In this document: positions 46,074-58,801 of the stretch, piece by piece
Layout: every line of letters begins with the position of its first letter
How positions within the stretch are numbered: position 1 is the stretch's first letter
From: Carallia brachiata
Lineage: Eukaryota; Streptophyta; Magnoliopsida; Malpighiales; Rhizophoraceae
DNA length: 64,000 nt
Direction: 5' to 3'
NCBI GenBank assembly: GCA_021464245.1
Contig: JADCRB010000010.1
Location: 2,312,735 to 2,376,734, forward strand
Made by a program: the position numbers and the translations under genes
Notes under the pieces: generated by a model
The model's database searches: none
What the model was told of the DNA's origin: nothing
The model's input: the letters and a program-made list of their open reading frames with translations, nothing else

Positions 46074-47453
46074 ATTTTTTTTTTCTTCTTTCTTTTGGTC
46101 ATAAAGTAGAGGCTTTAAGTCTCAAAACTAAAGGACTCTAAGCAGGGAGCAATCGGGGCTAGAACACCCCGACCAAGTCATGCCATAGCAACTGAGAAAC
46201 TTCTTTCGGTGGCTCTTGAAAGACATGCAAACCCGACAGATAAGAAAACGCAAGGTTAGCTAGAGCATCAGTAACTTTATTTCCTTCACGATACATATGC
46301 GAAACAGGCACTATCCATTCTTTAAATAAAAGCTCTCGTCTACACTGCACCAGGTTGTGATAAGGGTGAGTGTTATGAACACCATTTAAAATGCACTGCA
46401 CAACAAGCTTTGAATTAATCTCCACCAAAACCTGTCGAAAACCTTCTTGCCATGCAAGTTGAAGACCAATAAACACACCCCAAAGTTCAGTAGCTAGTGC
46501 AAAACAAAAACCAATATTCCTTACAAAACCATAGAGTCATCTGCCATGCAAATTCCACAGCATCCCCCTCTAAACGCTAAGCTAGGATTCCCTCTTGAAG
46601 CCCCGTCAGTGTTTAATTTGACCAAACTCCATCGGGTGGCCGCCATTCAACATAATCGAGTGACCGAGCACCTAGTATAGGGCCAGCCTCTTCTGTAGGC
46701 TCAGTTCGACTATAAGCTTGATATTGATTCAAAATAAAGACCCTCGGGTAACCCTTAATGCGCTTCTTTGTGAAACTTTGCTGGTTTCTCTACTTCCAAA
46801 CCTTCCAACTTGTAGTAGCAAACAATAAAGGCCATTCATCAATAGAAGTGCCGCTGACCATGCTGGCTGTGAAGATTAAACAAAAGCCAATCATGCAAAT
46901 TAAGTGGAAAGAATAAGGCCCACTTTGAAGACTCCACAAATGAAACCCATAGATTGGCTGCTTTTCCACAATCCCAAAAGAGATGCAAAGATTCCTCAAA
47001 ACTTCCACACAATGAACAAGTTGCCACCTCTACAAAACCTCTTCTAACACGCTCCATATTTTTCATAACTACTGTGAACTATCTGCCACAAGAAGCATGA
47101 TATTGCAGTTGGAATTCTAGTAAGAGCCGTCAATTGCTGGCAGGAGAAATGAATAAGCTGTCATTGTCAAGAAGGACCCATTTTGTGATTACCTCTAACG
47201 CAATCTATCAAGATTGCCTTGCACTGATTGCACTATCTGAGTAGCTAGCATGTGCAAAATGTCGTCTGACAAACATGGCAAAGATAATTCAATCCTAGCC
47301 AACATTAAGTCTCTAGAAGTTGGAAATAAAAACATTAAAATCTGCATCATCCAAAGGAATAAGGGAGAATTAGCTTAAAGGCTCTTTAGTCAACCAATAA
47401 TCCTCCCAAAAACGAATAAACTGACCATCTCCAAGCCTCTAGCTATTAGAATT
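46074..47453 (-). mobile_element. LINE-3: C-terminal part of an L1-type LINE, cut by Copia-5
   Basis: On the minus strand the zf-RVT domain (46839-47066: VEVATCSLCGSFEESLHLFW) is followed by RNase H (46159-46476: LAWQEGFRQVLVEINSKLVV, then MYREGNKVTDALANLA, with the Asp of the last RNase H motif). A T run on the + strand at about 46074-46086 is consistent with a poly(A) tail. The right end coincides with the first base of the Copia-5 LTR, so the missing upstream part may continue beyond the window after Copia-5. Frameshifts are present near 46480 and 46790. Confidence 0.75.
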
Positions 47454-48713
47454 TGTTGAGTATTGGTTTTAATATTTGATCCCCATTATTGATTGATGAT
47501 CACTAATGTTGATTATATATTGTTATATAATAATTGATTGATGACTATTTGTACTAAATACATTTCCATATTTGTGTTAGTTGAATGATTGAATGATTGA
47601 TGAGCTGATATGGTATAAATATTTGTTTATATGACAAGATATTTTATTTGAATTTAATTGAGCTGACAAATATAGCAAGATCTTGTAGTTGTATGTTAAA
47701 TCATCATTTTATAGAAAGGTTTTAACGTGATCTTATGAGATCACAGGCAAAGAAGAAAGTTTTCATGTGTTGGAAGATACAGCAAGGCAAGACTAGTCAA
47801 CTTAATGAGATTTGTGGTCGACCAAATGATCAGAGAAGAAAGTGTGTAGAGTTATAGAAAGTTCAAATTGGTCGACCTATGAGTTGTTCTGATCGACTGG
47901 ATGTGAAGGAAGTAAAAAGTGAGAATTTATAGAAAGATCAGGTTAGTTGACTTGAGAATGGCTTTGGTCAACTAATGTAGTTGAGAATCAAGATAGACGA
48001 ATTCCAGAAAGTTTTGGTCGATCGACCAGACAGGGTTTGCAGTCAACTGATCCAACTAGGAGACTGATGCCTAGAGTTATAGAAAATTTGGGTCATCAAC
48101 CAAACAAAGTCTGCGGTCGACTGATGCCTTAGTAGATAGAGAGTTGACTTTCTTTTTCGAGAAAGATCTATATGTTTTGGGAAAGAATCATACTCCAACG
48201 GCTAGTTATGACATAGCAGTCTATAAGGAGGTAGAATACCTCTTTGTTATATGATGGCTTCATGATTGAACATTTTGGAACAACCTTGTAAGGGTATGAG
48301 AAAAAGAAAGAGAAAATCATAGTAGATCTTGAGCTCAAATGCTAAGTGAAAAAGAATAAGAGTGTTCTTGTGATCAAAAACTTTGTGGAAGCTTTTGGAT
48401 TGTGTGTTTAAGTGACTGTAAAGTGTTGTTTTTTACCCACTAAAAGAAGAAAGATTTAATAGATTGAATTCTCAAAAAGGCTCCTTGATGAGTGGACGTG
48501 AGTTCCTAGTTGAAGTCGAACCACTATAAATTGCGAGACTATCTCTTCTCTCTCTATTTCTTATTTATTTTAATTGCAATCATATTGTTTGTTTATTTTT
48601 TATTATTGATTTTATTACGACTAACCATTTGGAGTTGAGATTGAGTGAACTGTGAGTGAGCAACTCCAAAAACACCTAATTTATCCCCCTTTTGGGCTAT
48701 ATTGGGACCAATA
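47454..48713 (+). repeat. Copia-5 5' LTR
   Basis: It begins TGTTGAGTATTGGTTTTAAT, directly after LINE-3 sequence, and ends a few bases before the primer-binding site; the exact last base is uncertain (48710-48715). It contains several GTCGAC/GTCAAC motifs between 47796 and 48140. Confidence 0.7.
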
Positions 48714-48715
48714 AG

Positions 48716-48727
48716 TGGTATGAGAGC
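48716..48727 (+). promoter_or_regulatory. Copia-5 primer-binding site
   Basis: TGGTATGAGAGC, one base from the initiator tRNA-Met type site. Confidence 0.75.
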
Positions 48728-48729
48728 TC

Positions 48730-49661
48730 AATCTCTTTTCAAAAAACCTAACATCATAGAGAGATCCATGACTATCCAAACTTGTCATAGCAAGGGACAA
48801 AATATCTTGAGACCACCCATGTTGGATAGACCTTATTTCTATGCCTGGGAAGACAAGATGATTACATACATTTAATCCGATGATTATGACCTTTCGGAGG
48901 TTATTGAGAACGAATTTATCACTATTCAAACCACACCCAAGACTAGCTCTAGTGACAAAACCATACCAACCTTCACTGTTGACCAAAAGATACTCCTAAC
49001 CTTCAATTTCAAAACAAAACATATATTACAATGTGCTTTGACAGGTCATGAATATAGTCGAGTGTCATCATGCAAAAGTACCAAAAAATGTGGGATAGGC
49101 TTCCAGCTCTACATAAGGGAACATCACAAGTCAAGGAATCAAAGATCGGCTTTCTTATGCATGAGTATGAGTTGTTTGAGATGATAAGTGATGAACCCAT
49201 TTTAGACATGTACAATAGGTTCATCACTATTACAAACTCAGTAAGGAACCTCGGGAAGCGGATTGATGAGCATGAGTCCTAGAAAATTGTTGGATCCTTA
49301 TCTGAGTTATAGAAATGCCAAAAAGACCGCTATTGAGAAATCTGAAGACCTTAATACACTCACTGTGGATCAGCTTATCAGTTCCCTCTTAACATATGAA
49401 ATGGACAATACAAGAGGGTCGTCAATGAGAAGAAAAGTGTAGTTTTTAAATCATCATCACCAAAGAAAACATCAATGAAGAAGAGGATGATGGCTTTGCT
49501 CATGAGAATGATGAATAGCTAGCTATGATACTCAAAAGGGTCACAAGGATATTAAGGAAAAAGAAGTAGCTCGATAAACAACCATACAAGTCCATCAATG
49601 AGAAAAAAAAAAGTTATTTATTACAATTGTAACAAATTGGGTCATACAGCCGCTAACTAGC
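48730..49661 (+). pseudogene. Copia-5 gag, first part, up to the zinc knuckle
   Basis: Fragments: LDRPYFYAWEDKMITYI (about 48825), KKMWDRLPALHKGTSQVKES (about 49080), IGFLMHEYELFEMISDEPIL and RFITITNSVRNLGK, the UBN2-type gag. The frame ends in a zinc knuckle, YYNCNKLGHTAAN (about 49615-49656), whose first Cys is Tyr. At 49661 the Athila-derived DNA begins; the knuckle linker resumes at 59812. Confidence 0.8.
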
Positions 49662-51110
49662 TGATAGGTTCAATATTTACATAGGTTTATGCATAATTTT
49701 TATATATATTTGGATAGCTTAACTATGTAAATATTGTGAATTCTGGTAAAATTCTACTTCGGTTGTTTGTTTTATGCTTTGTAGAACAATTGGACATAAC
49801 CAAAGTATTTGACGCTTGGAAAAAGGAACCTATTGGGTTTGAAGGAATAAAAACAAGCCGAGCACCAAAGAACCGAACCAAAAGTTTGGTTGGAAAGCTA
49901 ATATGTAGTCGGAGGGTAGAATTTCATAGTTTTGCGCACTGCTTGGTATTTCACCCATAACTTCCTCTACACAAGTCGGAATTGGATGATTCTTGAGCCA
50001 AATTGAAGCTGAGAGATAGGGCTACAAGTTTACTGTTTTGATTAACTTCGGATTCTACGTAGAAGGGGTCGAAATTTGGGTCCGAAGATACAGGGTTGAA
50101 ACTGTCCAGAAAATTTACCAATCCTTTTCCGACTCGAATTTGGACTCTTTAGGGCTTACAATTATTATTTGAGAGGACTATAAATACTGATGTTACAGCA
50201 GAGTTAGAGGACTTTTGGAGGCTATTCTTGTAGACACAAGACAGAGAAAAAGCGTAGAGAGAGAAGAGGAGAAGAACATAGGGGAGGAACACGAAAACAT
50301 CGGAAACGAGTTTTTCGATTCCTTTTCTTTCCCTTCCTTTTCTTTTGAACTTAATGATATTATATATTTGCTTAAATTTGGTTTTTAGCATGAGTAGCTA
50401 GAACCCTAAACTAGGGTAAAAGGGATGTAGCCTAATTTAGGGTTGGATTATATGATTTTTGTGGATATTTTATAGTTCTTTTGATTATAATTGCTATTAT
50501 ATGTTGAGAACTTGATTTGATTTATCTATTTTGTTCTTAAATATACTTTTGTGTCTGGCCATCATGAAAGTAGTCATAGGATTTATGTTGAGATCGACAG
50601 ATGAGACATAATCGTGCATTAAATAGATAAACATATGAACTTTGAGTCAGACATGAGATAAGTTTATTTGACTCAAAGTTCATATGATGTTGTTAGAAAT
50701 TCTATGTTCTTAATGAGTTTAATCTACTTTGTGTGAGTTCAAGAGAAGATCACAATTAGATTGAATACGGTTAGAGTTGCTTGACAAAGAACACTAACTA
50801 AAGAAGAAGAATTGACATTCAAATCATTAATCCACAAAATTCATGTAATTCAGCCCCTTCTAGGTGAAGGGTTACCCTCTATATTGTGTTTAGTTTTAAT
50901 TAATTTGCCTTTGATTTTTCATTAGTTAAATTGTTTAATTTTGAGTATAATAATTTTGCTTCTCATTAATTTTCTCAACATAAAACTTTGAGTTTGAATA
51001 ACTTAAATCATAATTAATTCTTTGTTTCCTTGGGTTCGACACCTAAAGTATTCACCAGGATTTTTATTACTACGATTGGCCCTGTACGCTTATAGGATTT
51101 TACCCGGTCA
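49662..51110 (+). repeat. Athila-like LTR 1 (5' LTR), complete
   Basis: 1,449 bp, TGATAGGTTCAATATT..ACCCGGTCA, directly before the primer-binding site. A TATAAATA box is at 50169-50176. LTR 2 (56168) and LTR 3 (inverted, 58801) align with it. Confidence 0.85.
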
Positions 51111-51116
51111 AGTTTT

Positions 51117-51134
51117 TGGCGCCGTTGCCGGGGA
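51117..51134 (+). promoter_or_regulatory. tRNA-Asp type primer-binding site
   Basis: TGGCGCCGTTGCCGGGGA, the primer site used by the Athila/Tat group of plant gypsy elements, six bases after the LTR. Confidence 0.85.
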
Positions 51135-51373
51135 ATGGAGCATTAATTGTGATTTTTGTTATTTTATTTTATTTTATTTTATTTTTATCTTTATTTTTTT
51201 AAGATTTAGTTTAGTTTAGTTTTATTTTTTATTTTAAGTTTTCGTTTACTTCTTTTTCTTTTCATGATTGCAGGTAGTTTCAATCGCGCGAGCGTCTAAA
51301 GCGATAATCTCCTTCCGTTGAACCTCCGATTGACTTTTGTCGGCTCGGGCATTAAAGAGCTGAGCGAGCTGAG

Positions 51374-52301
51374 ATGGCTGAAAGAGATGGTCAGGTGATA
51401 GAAGATCAAGCACTCAACAATGGGCAGGAGGTGAGGGAGCAGGCTAGAATTAGCATGAAGGACATTCAAAAGCCTGTGATTGGTCCTTCACCATCTTGCA
51501 TCAAGGTGAGTACAGCAGCTCGTAATTATGAGCTTAAGACCATGTTCTATAACATGCTACCATCGTTTCACGAGCTACCGAGTGAAGACCCTCTTTACTT
51601 TCCTTAGGGATTTCTACAGTACTATTGAGACATTTCCTCCAGGGAGGTGCTCAGCAGATGAATTAAGGATGAGGTGTTTTCCATACACCCTCAAGGATAA
51701 GGCAAGGCCGTGGCTGATCAACCTACTAGAGGAATCACTTAATACTTGGGAGCAGATTTATGATAAATTTATGCTCAAGTTTTACTCTCCTCAGAAGACT
51801 GTAGAGCTCCAGAATAAAATCTGTTCCTTTTCACAAATGGATGCTGAGCCCTTTCACGAGGCGTGGGAGCGATTCAAAATGCTTCTAGTGCAATGCCCAC
51901 ATCACCAATTCTCCAAGCCTCTTCAGATGCAGTTCTTCTACGATGGTCTTGTTAGTAATTCTCAGATGTTGGTGGATTCAGCAGCCGGAGGTTATGTGGG
52001 TAACAAGTCAGCAGATGAGCTGTATGATATTTATAAGTTGCTGGCAAATAACTCGCAGCAAAAAGCTATCAGAGGGCGTAGAGCTGGAGCTTATGAGATA
52101 TCTCCACACGTTGATGTGACATCCAAGATAGATGACTTATCTCGCCAAGTGAAGTTATTATTGAGCAGAGACTTGATGCAGAGGGAACAATGCTCTTATT
52201 GTGGACATTTTGGACACACCGAAGTGACTTGCATGGGTAGAGACTCAGGAAAGTCGACGGAAGAGATTAATTATGTTGGAGCTTATACTGGAGAACAGTA
52301 G
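51374..52301 (+). pseudogene. Athila-like gag with CCHC zinc knuckle
   Basis: The start ATG is at 51374 (MAERDGQVIEDQALNNGQEV). One frameshift at about 51590-51610 moves into a 257-residue frame with RCFPYTLKDKARPWLINLL, WEQIYDKFMLKFYSPQKT, EPFHEAWERFKMLL, the retrotransposon gag domain, and CSYCGHFGHTEVTC at about 52193 (CX2CX4HX4C, complete). It is followed by a coiled-coil piece at 52476-52700. Apart from the frameshift it is well preserved, which suggests a fairly young copy. Confidence 0.85.
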
Positions 52302-53742
52302 AGGAATGACCCAAACTCCAACACCTATAATCCGAGATGGCGTAACCATCCAAATTTTGGCTGGAAGGAGCAGGGAAATACAAGGCAAGTACTATTACCA
52401 GGGTTTCAGCAGCCGAGACCCCAATTTCATGGTCGACCATCTCAAGCTCAGGAGAAAAGGCCACAGATAGAAGACATGTTCATGCAGTATATGTCAAAGA
52501 TGGATGAGAGAATGACACAACAGGATGCTGAGTTGAGGAAATTGAATCTAAAAATTGATCAAGTTGCATCTACTCACCAAGCCTCGATTCATGCTTTGGA
52601 AGTACAGGTGGGTCAACTTGCCAAAGCAATTTCGACTAGGAATCAAGGTCAACTCCCTAGTAATACTAAGGTGAATCCAAAGGATAGTGTCTTAGCCATT
52701 GCATTAAGAAGTGAGAAGGTGATAGGATGTCCTAACGATACTCAGCAAAATTACAAGCCCACAGAAGATGGTGGCAAAGAGGAGGAACCTGTGTAAGAGA
52801 AAGCTACGGACAATGAACAGGAAGGGCAGGACAACATTGAGGAGCCAGTGCCACCCACGCATCCCCTACAAGTCAAACTTTATGTTCCGCCAATCCCATT
52901 TCCCAACAGGCTGAAAAAGAGGAATGAGGACAAGAACTTTCTCAAGTTCTTAGACATGTTCAAGAAGATCCACATCAACATTCCTTTTGCAGAGGCCATT
53001 GCGCAGATGCCAAACTATGCAAAGTTTCTAAAGAAAATCATGTCAAATAAAAAGAGACTCGAGGAACATGCTACAGTTGCCTTAACTGAAGAGTGTAGTG
53101 CTATTCTTCAGAATAAACTACCTCCAAAGTTAAAAGATCTAGGGAGCTTTACTATCCCTTGCACTATTGGTCGTTTAGGTATTGAACGTTGTTTATGTGA
53201 CCTAGGTGCAAGCATTAATTTGATGCCTTTATCTCTTTTCAGGAGGCTGAAGATAGGAGAATTGAAGCCAACCTCAGTGTCCTTACAGCTAGCTGACGGT
53301 CCATTAAGTATCCATATGGAAAGATTGAGGATGTGCTAGTTAAAGTGGAAAAATTCTATTTCCTGGCTGATTTTCTGGTACTGGATATGGATGAAAATGT
53401 AGACATCCCAATAATCTTAGGGAGGCCGTTCCTAACCACTGGTAAGACGCTTATCGATATAGAGTAAGGAAAGCTGAAATTTCGAGTAGGAAAAGAAGAG
53501 CAGGTATTCCATGTATTCAAAGCGTTGAAGAGTCCATCACGAGAACACATACATGCTTCATGGTGGAAACATTGAAGTCACCAAAAGAGGACCCAAAGAA
53601 CATGGATATGGACTTGAGAAGCACATTTGAGATGCTATTTGAGTAACCTATCCTAGAGACAAAATCGAGCTAAACACTGTCAATTGCAGAGCCAACTCCT
53701 TTTGAGCTTAAGCAACTTTCTCTCCCTTTAGAGCATAATTAT
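52302..53742 (+). pseudogene. Athila-like linker and aspartic protease
   Basis: The frame at 52848-53339 leads to protease with CDLGASINLMPLSLFRRL at about 53197 (DLGAS in the position of the active-site D(S/T)GA), and in a neighbouring frame VDIPIILGRPFLTTGKTLID (about 53400), the flap-proximal and GRPF motif. A stop (52796) and frameshifts break it. It ends at about 53742 with LKQLSLPLEHNYMG, the approach to RT, where the sequence jumps to the integrase tail. Confidence 0.8.
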
Positions 53743-53961
53743 ATGGGAAGCGAGTTTAAGGAGGGAGAGAAAGTGTTTCTCTATGATGCCTACAGTGGAA
53801 CAATCCCATGGAAACGAAAGAAAAAAAAGTTGTTAGGACCATTCATAGTGCACAAAGTGTATCCTCAAGGGGCGATAAATATTTGGAGCAAGAAGTTTAT
53901 GGTGATTAAGGTTCACAGAGGCAACTTAAGGCCTCATCATCTTTGCGATCATCCTCCTTAA
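53743..53961 (+). pseudogene. Athila-like integrase C-terminal tail, RT and most of integrase deleted
   Basis: The frame MGSEFKEGEKVFLYD, KKKLLGPFIVHKVYPQGAIN, VHRGNLRPHH is the chromo-like tail of a gypsy integrase. It follows the protease-RT junction directly, so the whole of RT, RNase H and the integrase zinc and catalytic domains are missing. The element would depend on enzymes from another copy. Confidence 0.75.
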
Positions 53962-56153
53962 TTCAAGGGAAAAACGTCTAGCTATAGACGTTAAACATAG
54001 CGCTTGTTGGGAGGCAACCCAATGTTTATTTTATATTTTAATTAGATTGATAAGTTTAATTTAGTTTGTTTTCTTTTCTTTTGTGTGTAGGAACTTGGGA
54101 AGGAAAAGCATGTTCATTGCAAAGCAACAAATTACAAGCTGCTTGGTTCAGGGAGTATTTCTTACCCTCACCTTTGACCTTATTATTCGATACATTAATA
54201 TTGTTTATATTAAGTGTGGGGGTAGGAATGAGTAGAAAAAGAATTCTCTTGATGAGTATTGTGTGTTGATTGAAATATTTTTATTTATATACATATGTAT
54301 ACCCAAGGGGGATCCGAGAATATATTTCAGAAAAAAAAAAACGTCCAGGTCCGGTCATGGACTGGACAAGGTCCGATCCCATTCTGACCGCTGGATCGGA
54401 CCTAGTCCAGGTCCGGACCAGGTCCGGTCCAATTCTGCAAAAAAAAAAAAAAAAAAATTACACGTTTTTTTTTAAACCCAACGTTACCTTCCCATATTTC
54501 TTTTTTTTCTTCTTCTTCTTTTCCTATTCCCTTCTATAGTCAATCCCAATCAATTCATATTCCCTTTACTCAAATATTTCTTTCTTTCACAAATCTCTTC
54601 TTCTATTTGCCCATATCCAAAACCCAAGTATCAATTATCCTTCAAGTTTCTCTGATTCTTCTTTCCTCTACCCATCTTTCTCTTAAAGCCCTCTAATTTT
54701 ATTTTCCTTAAGCTTTTGGTTTCTCTTTTTATTGGAGAGGGTTCTACCTTGGTTATAAGCTATTGCACTAGATTTTGGAGACTCCGGAGCACCAATTGCT
54801 TCAACTTATGGATGCTCTCGCTGCTCGCCCACCTCCTCCTTGATTTTATCCCATTCCTTGCATCTAGTTTTTTGTATTGCTTGAGTCGTTTTTGTTTTTC
54901 CTTTTCAATGACTTAGATTCTTTAGGATTAGATTTATCTGCTTTCTAGGATTTTAGCTATCACATATTTTTGCTCTCTGTTCTCTCTTCTTTGTCTTTAC
55001 TTTTCTTGTCTCCTGTTAGTGATTCTAAGGTTGTTTGTTCGATGATGGGCGCACGTGAGGGTTGCTTTTCTCCTCCGCTCTATCTGGGTAGTTTCGTCCT
55101 CTTTGTTTTCTTTTCTTTTCAGTTATGTTTTCATTGCAATATTGAGGACAATGTTGGCTAAGTGTGGGGGAATGTGTTCTTTTGAATGCCAAAATTTTTT
55201 GCTCTTTAATGCTAATTTTGTGTGCTTGCATGATTTACATGAGCTTCACTTGAATTCTTTTGAGTTGAATTTTTGGACGTCGATGATAGTACTAATGCGT
55301 GCAAGGTTGGTCTTTGAGTAGTATTTGACATTAGCTAGTTAGAGATAGTTAGTAGTGAATTTGTTCTCCACTTGAAAAATTTTTATTTCTAATTTACTTT
55401 TAAAGTTGTGCGATGATCTTTTAAAGAGATATGCTAGCTTTTTAGAGATTTCATGTAGTTTTTAATTATGTACACTCATTTAAAGTACTTGAACAAACGT
55501 TATCTTCTTTCTTCTAAAGAATTTTGGGGATATGATTTAGGAATTGAATTGAAAAAAAAAAAAATTTGAGGCTTGCAAGTTGTTAATATGTCATCTACTC
55601 CGCTGTTTTGAGTTACTGAGTAACTGGGGGTCGGCATTACAATTGTTGGTCTTCACGTCAAAAAGTAACTTGAATTATGAGTATGCAAAGCACTCTAAAT
55701 ATCTGTTTGTGAAGTAGTAATCGGGTACCGACACCACAAGTGATGGTATTCATGTCAAAAAGCATGTCAGTATTTAGAGAAGAGTATTAAAGCCTCTGTT
55801 ACATAAAAAAAAAAAATAATTAATTTCTATTGATCCCTGTGTGGTTTTGTATTTTTAAGAGAAGATATTTTTGTCCTTGGATTTTGGATGAGTGTGTGTG
55901 ATTACTTTCTACATGACGATAGCTAAGCGTTATCATTGATTAATAAAGGGTTCTTGCACATGATTAATCAATGTAAAACATGTTTTGTGGGGAATGAGAA
56001 CGCTATTGATTATATTTGATTAGTGAAGTGTTGAGTGATACTTTTAGATTGATCTTTAATGTGTTATGAGGCACTGTTTGAAGAATTCGATTTGAATGGA
56101 ATTTCGTGAAGGTCATGTGATATTTTTGAATTGCTGAGGACAAGCAACAGTTC
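53962..56153 (+). other. Athila-like 3' non-coding region (env position)
   Basis: About 2.2 kb between pol and the polypurine tract with no env-like frame. It contains CGCTTGTTGGGAGGCAACCC at 54002, a GGTCCG-rich block at 54344-54437, and AAGTGTGGGGG motifs at 54212 and 55160 that resemble the true polypurine tract at 56154. Confidence 0.65.
55160..55173 (+). promoter_or_regulatory. Internal polypurine-tract-like motif
   Basis: AAGTGTGGGGGAAT followed by G and then TGTTCT. Compared with the true tract (AAGTGTGGGGAATT then TGATAG) it has the same core and the same four-base gap between the G run and TG. The right end of the inserted DNA is the complement of the sequence starting at this TG (55175). 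Confidence 0.65.
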
Positions 56154-56167
56154 AAGTGTGGGGAATT
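56154..56167 (+). promoter_or_regulatory. Polypurine tract before LTR 2
   Basis: AAGTGTGGGGAATT immediately before the LTR start TGATAGG at 56168. Confidence 0.8.
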
Positions 56168-57407
56168 TGATAGGTTCAATATTTACATAAGTTTATGCAT
56201 AATTTTTATATAATTTGGATAGTTTAACTATGTAAATATTGTGAATTGTGGTAAATTCTACTTCGGTTGCTTGTTTTACTTTGTAGGACAATTGGACATA
56301 ACCGAAGTATTTGACGCTTGGAAAAAGGAACCTATCGGGTTTGAAGGAGTAAAACAAGCCAAGCACCAAAGAACCGAACCAAAAGTTTGGTTGGAAAGCT
56401 AATATGTGCGTTCGGGTAGAATTTCACAGTTTGCGCACTGCTCGGTATTTCAGCCATAACTTCCTCTACACAACTCGGAATTGGATGATTCTTAAGCCAA
56501 TCGAAGCTAGAGATAAAGCTACAACTTTCTGTTTTGACAACTTCGGATTCTGCGTGGAAGGGGTCGAAATTTGGGTCCGAGATACAGGGTCAAAACTGTC
56601 CAGAAAATTTATAATCCTTTTCCGACTCGAATTTGGACTCTTTAGGGCTTATTTAGAGGGACTATAAATACGAAAGTTACAGCAGAGTTAGAGGACTTTT
56701 CGAGGCTATTCTTATAGACACAAGACAGAGAAAAAGCGTAGAGAGCGAAGAGGAGAAGAACATAAGGGAAGAACACGTAGACATCGGAAACGAGTTTTTC
56801 GATTCCTTTTCTTTCCCTTCCTTTTCTTTTGAACTTAATGATATTAGATATTTGCTTAACTTTGGTTTTTAGCATGAGTAGCTAGAACCCTAAACTAGGA
56901 CGAAAGGGATGTAGCCTAATTTAGAGTTGGATTATATGATTTTTGTGGATATTTTATAGTTCTTTTGATTATATTGCTATTATATGTTGAGAACTTGATT
57001 TGATTTATCTATTTTGTTCTTAAATATACTTTTGTGTCTGGCCATCATGAAAGTAGTCATAGGATTTATGTTGAGATCGACAGATGAGACATAATCGTGC
57101 ACTAAATAGATAAACATATGAACTTTGAGTCAGAAATGAGATTAGTTTATATGATGTCGTTAGAAATTCTATGTTCTTAATGAGTTTAATCTACTTTGTG
57201 TGAGTTCGAGAGAAGATCACAATTAGATTGAATACAGTTAGAGTTGCTTGACAAAGAACACTAACTAAAGAAGAAGAATTGACATTCAAATCATTAATCC
57301 ACAAAATTCATGTAATTCAGCCCATTCTAGGTGAAAACCCATAACCCTGGTACCCTCTATCTTGTGTTAGTTTAATTAATTTGCCTTTGATTTTCTATTA
57401 GTTAAAT
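56168..57407 (+). repeat. Athila-like LTR 2 (3' LTR), truncated
   Basis: It aligns with LTR 1 from its first base and stops at GTTAAAT (57407), about 175 bases before its expected end. There the sequence joins the inverted copy. Confidence 0.85.
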
Positions 57408-58801
57408 CAAATCCTAGTGAATACTCCAGGTGTCGAACCCAAGGGAACAAAGAATTAATTATGATTTATGTTATTTAAACTGAAGGTTTTGTGTTTGAGA
57501 AAATTAATAAGATGTGAAAATTTTAAACTAAAAATTAAACAATTTAACTAATAGAAAATCAAAGGCAAATTAATTAAACTAACACAAGATAGAGGGTACC
57601 AGGGCTATGGGTTTTCACCTAGAATGGGATGAATTACATGAATTTTGTAGATTAATGATTTGAATGTCAATTCTTCTTCTTTAGTTAATGTTCTTTGTCA
57701 AGCAACCCTAACCGTATTCAATCTATTTATGATCTTCTCTCGAACTCACACAAATTAGATTAAACTCATTAAAAACAGAGAATTTATAAGGACATCATAT
57801 AAACTTATCTTATGTCTGACTCAAAGTTCATATGTTTATCTATTTAGTGCATGATTGTGTCTCATCTGTCGATCTCAACACAAATCTTATTACTACTTTC
57901 ATGATGGCCAGGCCAAAGCATATTTAAGAACAAAATAGATAAATCAAATCAAGTTCTCAACATATGATAGCAATATAATCAAAAGAACTATAAAATATCC
58001 ACAAAAATCATATAATCCAACTATAAATTAGGCTACATCCCTTTCGCCCTAATTTAGGGTTCTAGCTAATCATGCTAAAAACCAAAGTTAAGCAAATATC
58101 TAATATCATTAAATTCAAAAGAAAAGGAAGGGAAAGAAAAGGAATCGAAAAACTCGCTTCCGATGTTTTCGTGTTCCTCCCTTATGTTCTTCTCCTCTTC
58201 GCTTTCTACGCTTTTTCTCTGTATTGTGTCTACAAGAATAGCCTCCAAAAGCCTCTAACTTTGCTGTAACATCAGTATTTATAGTCCTCTCAAATAATAA
58301 AATTGTAAGTCCTAAAGAGTCCAAATTCGAGTCGGAAAAGGATTAGTAAATTTTCTGGACAGTTTCAACTTGTATCTTCGGACCGAAATTTCGACCCCTT
58401 CCACGTAGAATCCGACGTTTGAAAACAGTAAACTTGTAGCCCTATCTCGTATCTTCAATTTGGCTCAAGAATCATCCAATTCTGACTTGTATAGAGGAAG
58501 TTATGGCTGAAATACCAAGCAGTGCGCAAAACTGTGAAATTCTACCCGAACCGACTACATATTAGCTTTCCAACCAAACTTTTGGTTCGGTTCTTTGGTG
58601 CTCGGCTTGTTTCTATTCCTTCAAACCCGATAGGTTCCTTTTTCCAACCGTCAAATACTTTGGTTATGTCCAATTGTTCTACAAAACATAAAACAAACAA
58701 CCGAAGTAGAATTTTACCACAATTCACAATATTTACATAGTTAAACTATCCAAATATATATATAAATTATGCATAAACCTATGTAAATATTGAACCTATC
58801 A
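57408..58801 (-). repeat. Athila-like LTR 3, inverted, lacking its last 50 or so bases
   Basis: In minus orientation it starts TGATAGGTTCAATATT at 58801 and runs to AGGATTTG at 57408, ending about 48 bases short of the LTR 1 end. A few features (TACTGATGTTACAGC, TTTTGGAGGC) agree with LTR 1 against LTR 2, and one deletion is shared with LTR 2. Confidence 0.85.

Noticed and set aside
54066..55321. Several open frames in the Athila 3' region as a possible env gene
   Set aside because: Short, T-rich and hydrophobic, in different frames, with no consistent start or glycoprotein features; the region is best called non-coding.
58072..58740. Open frames within LTR 3 and matching ones in LTR 1 and LTR 2
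   Set aside because: LTR sequence; frames change between the copies and contain no domain.
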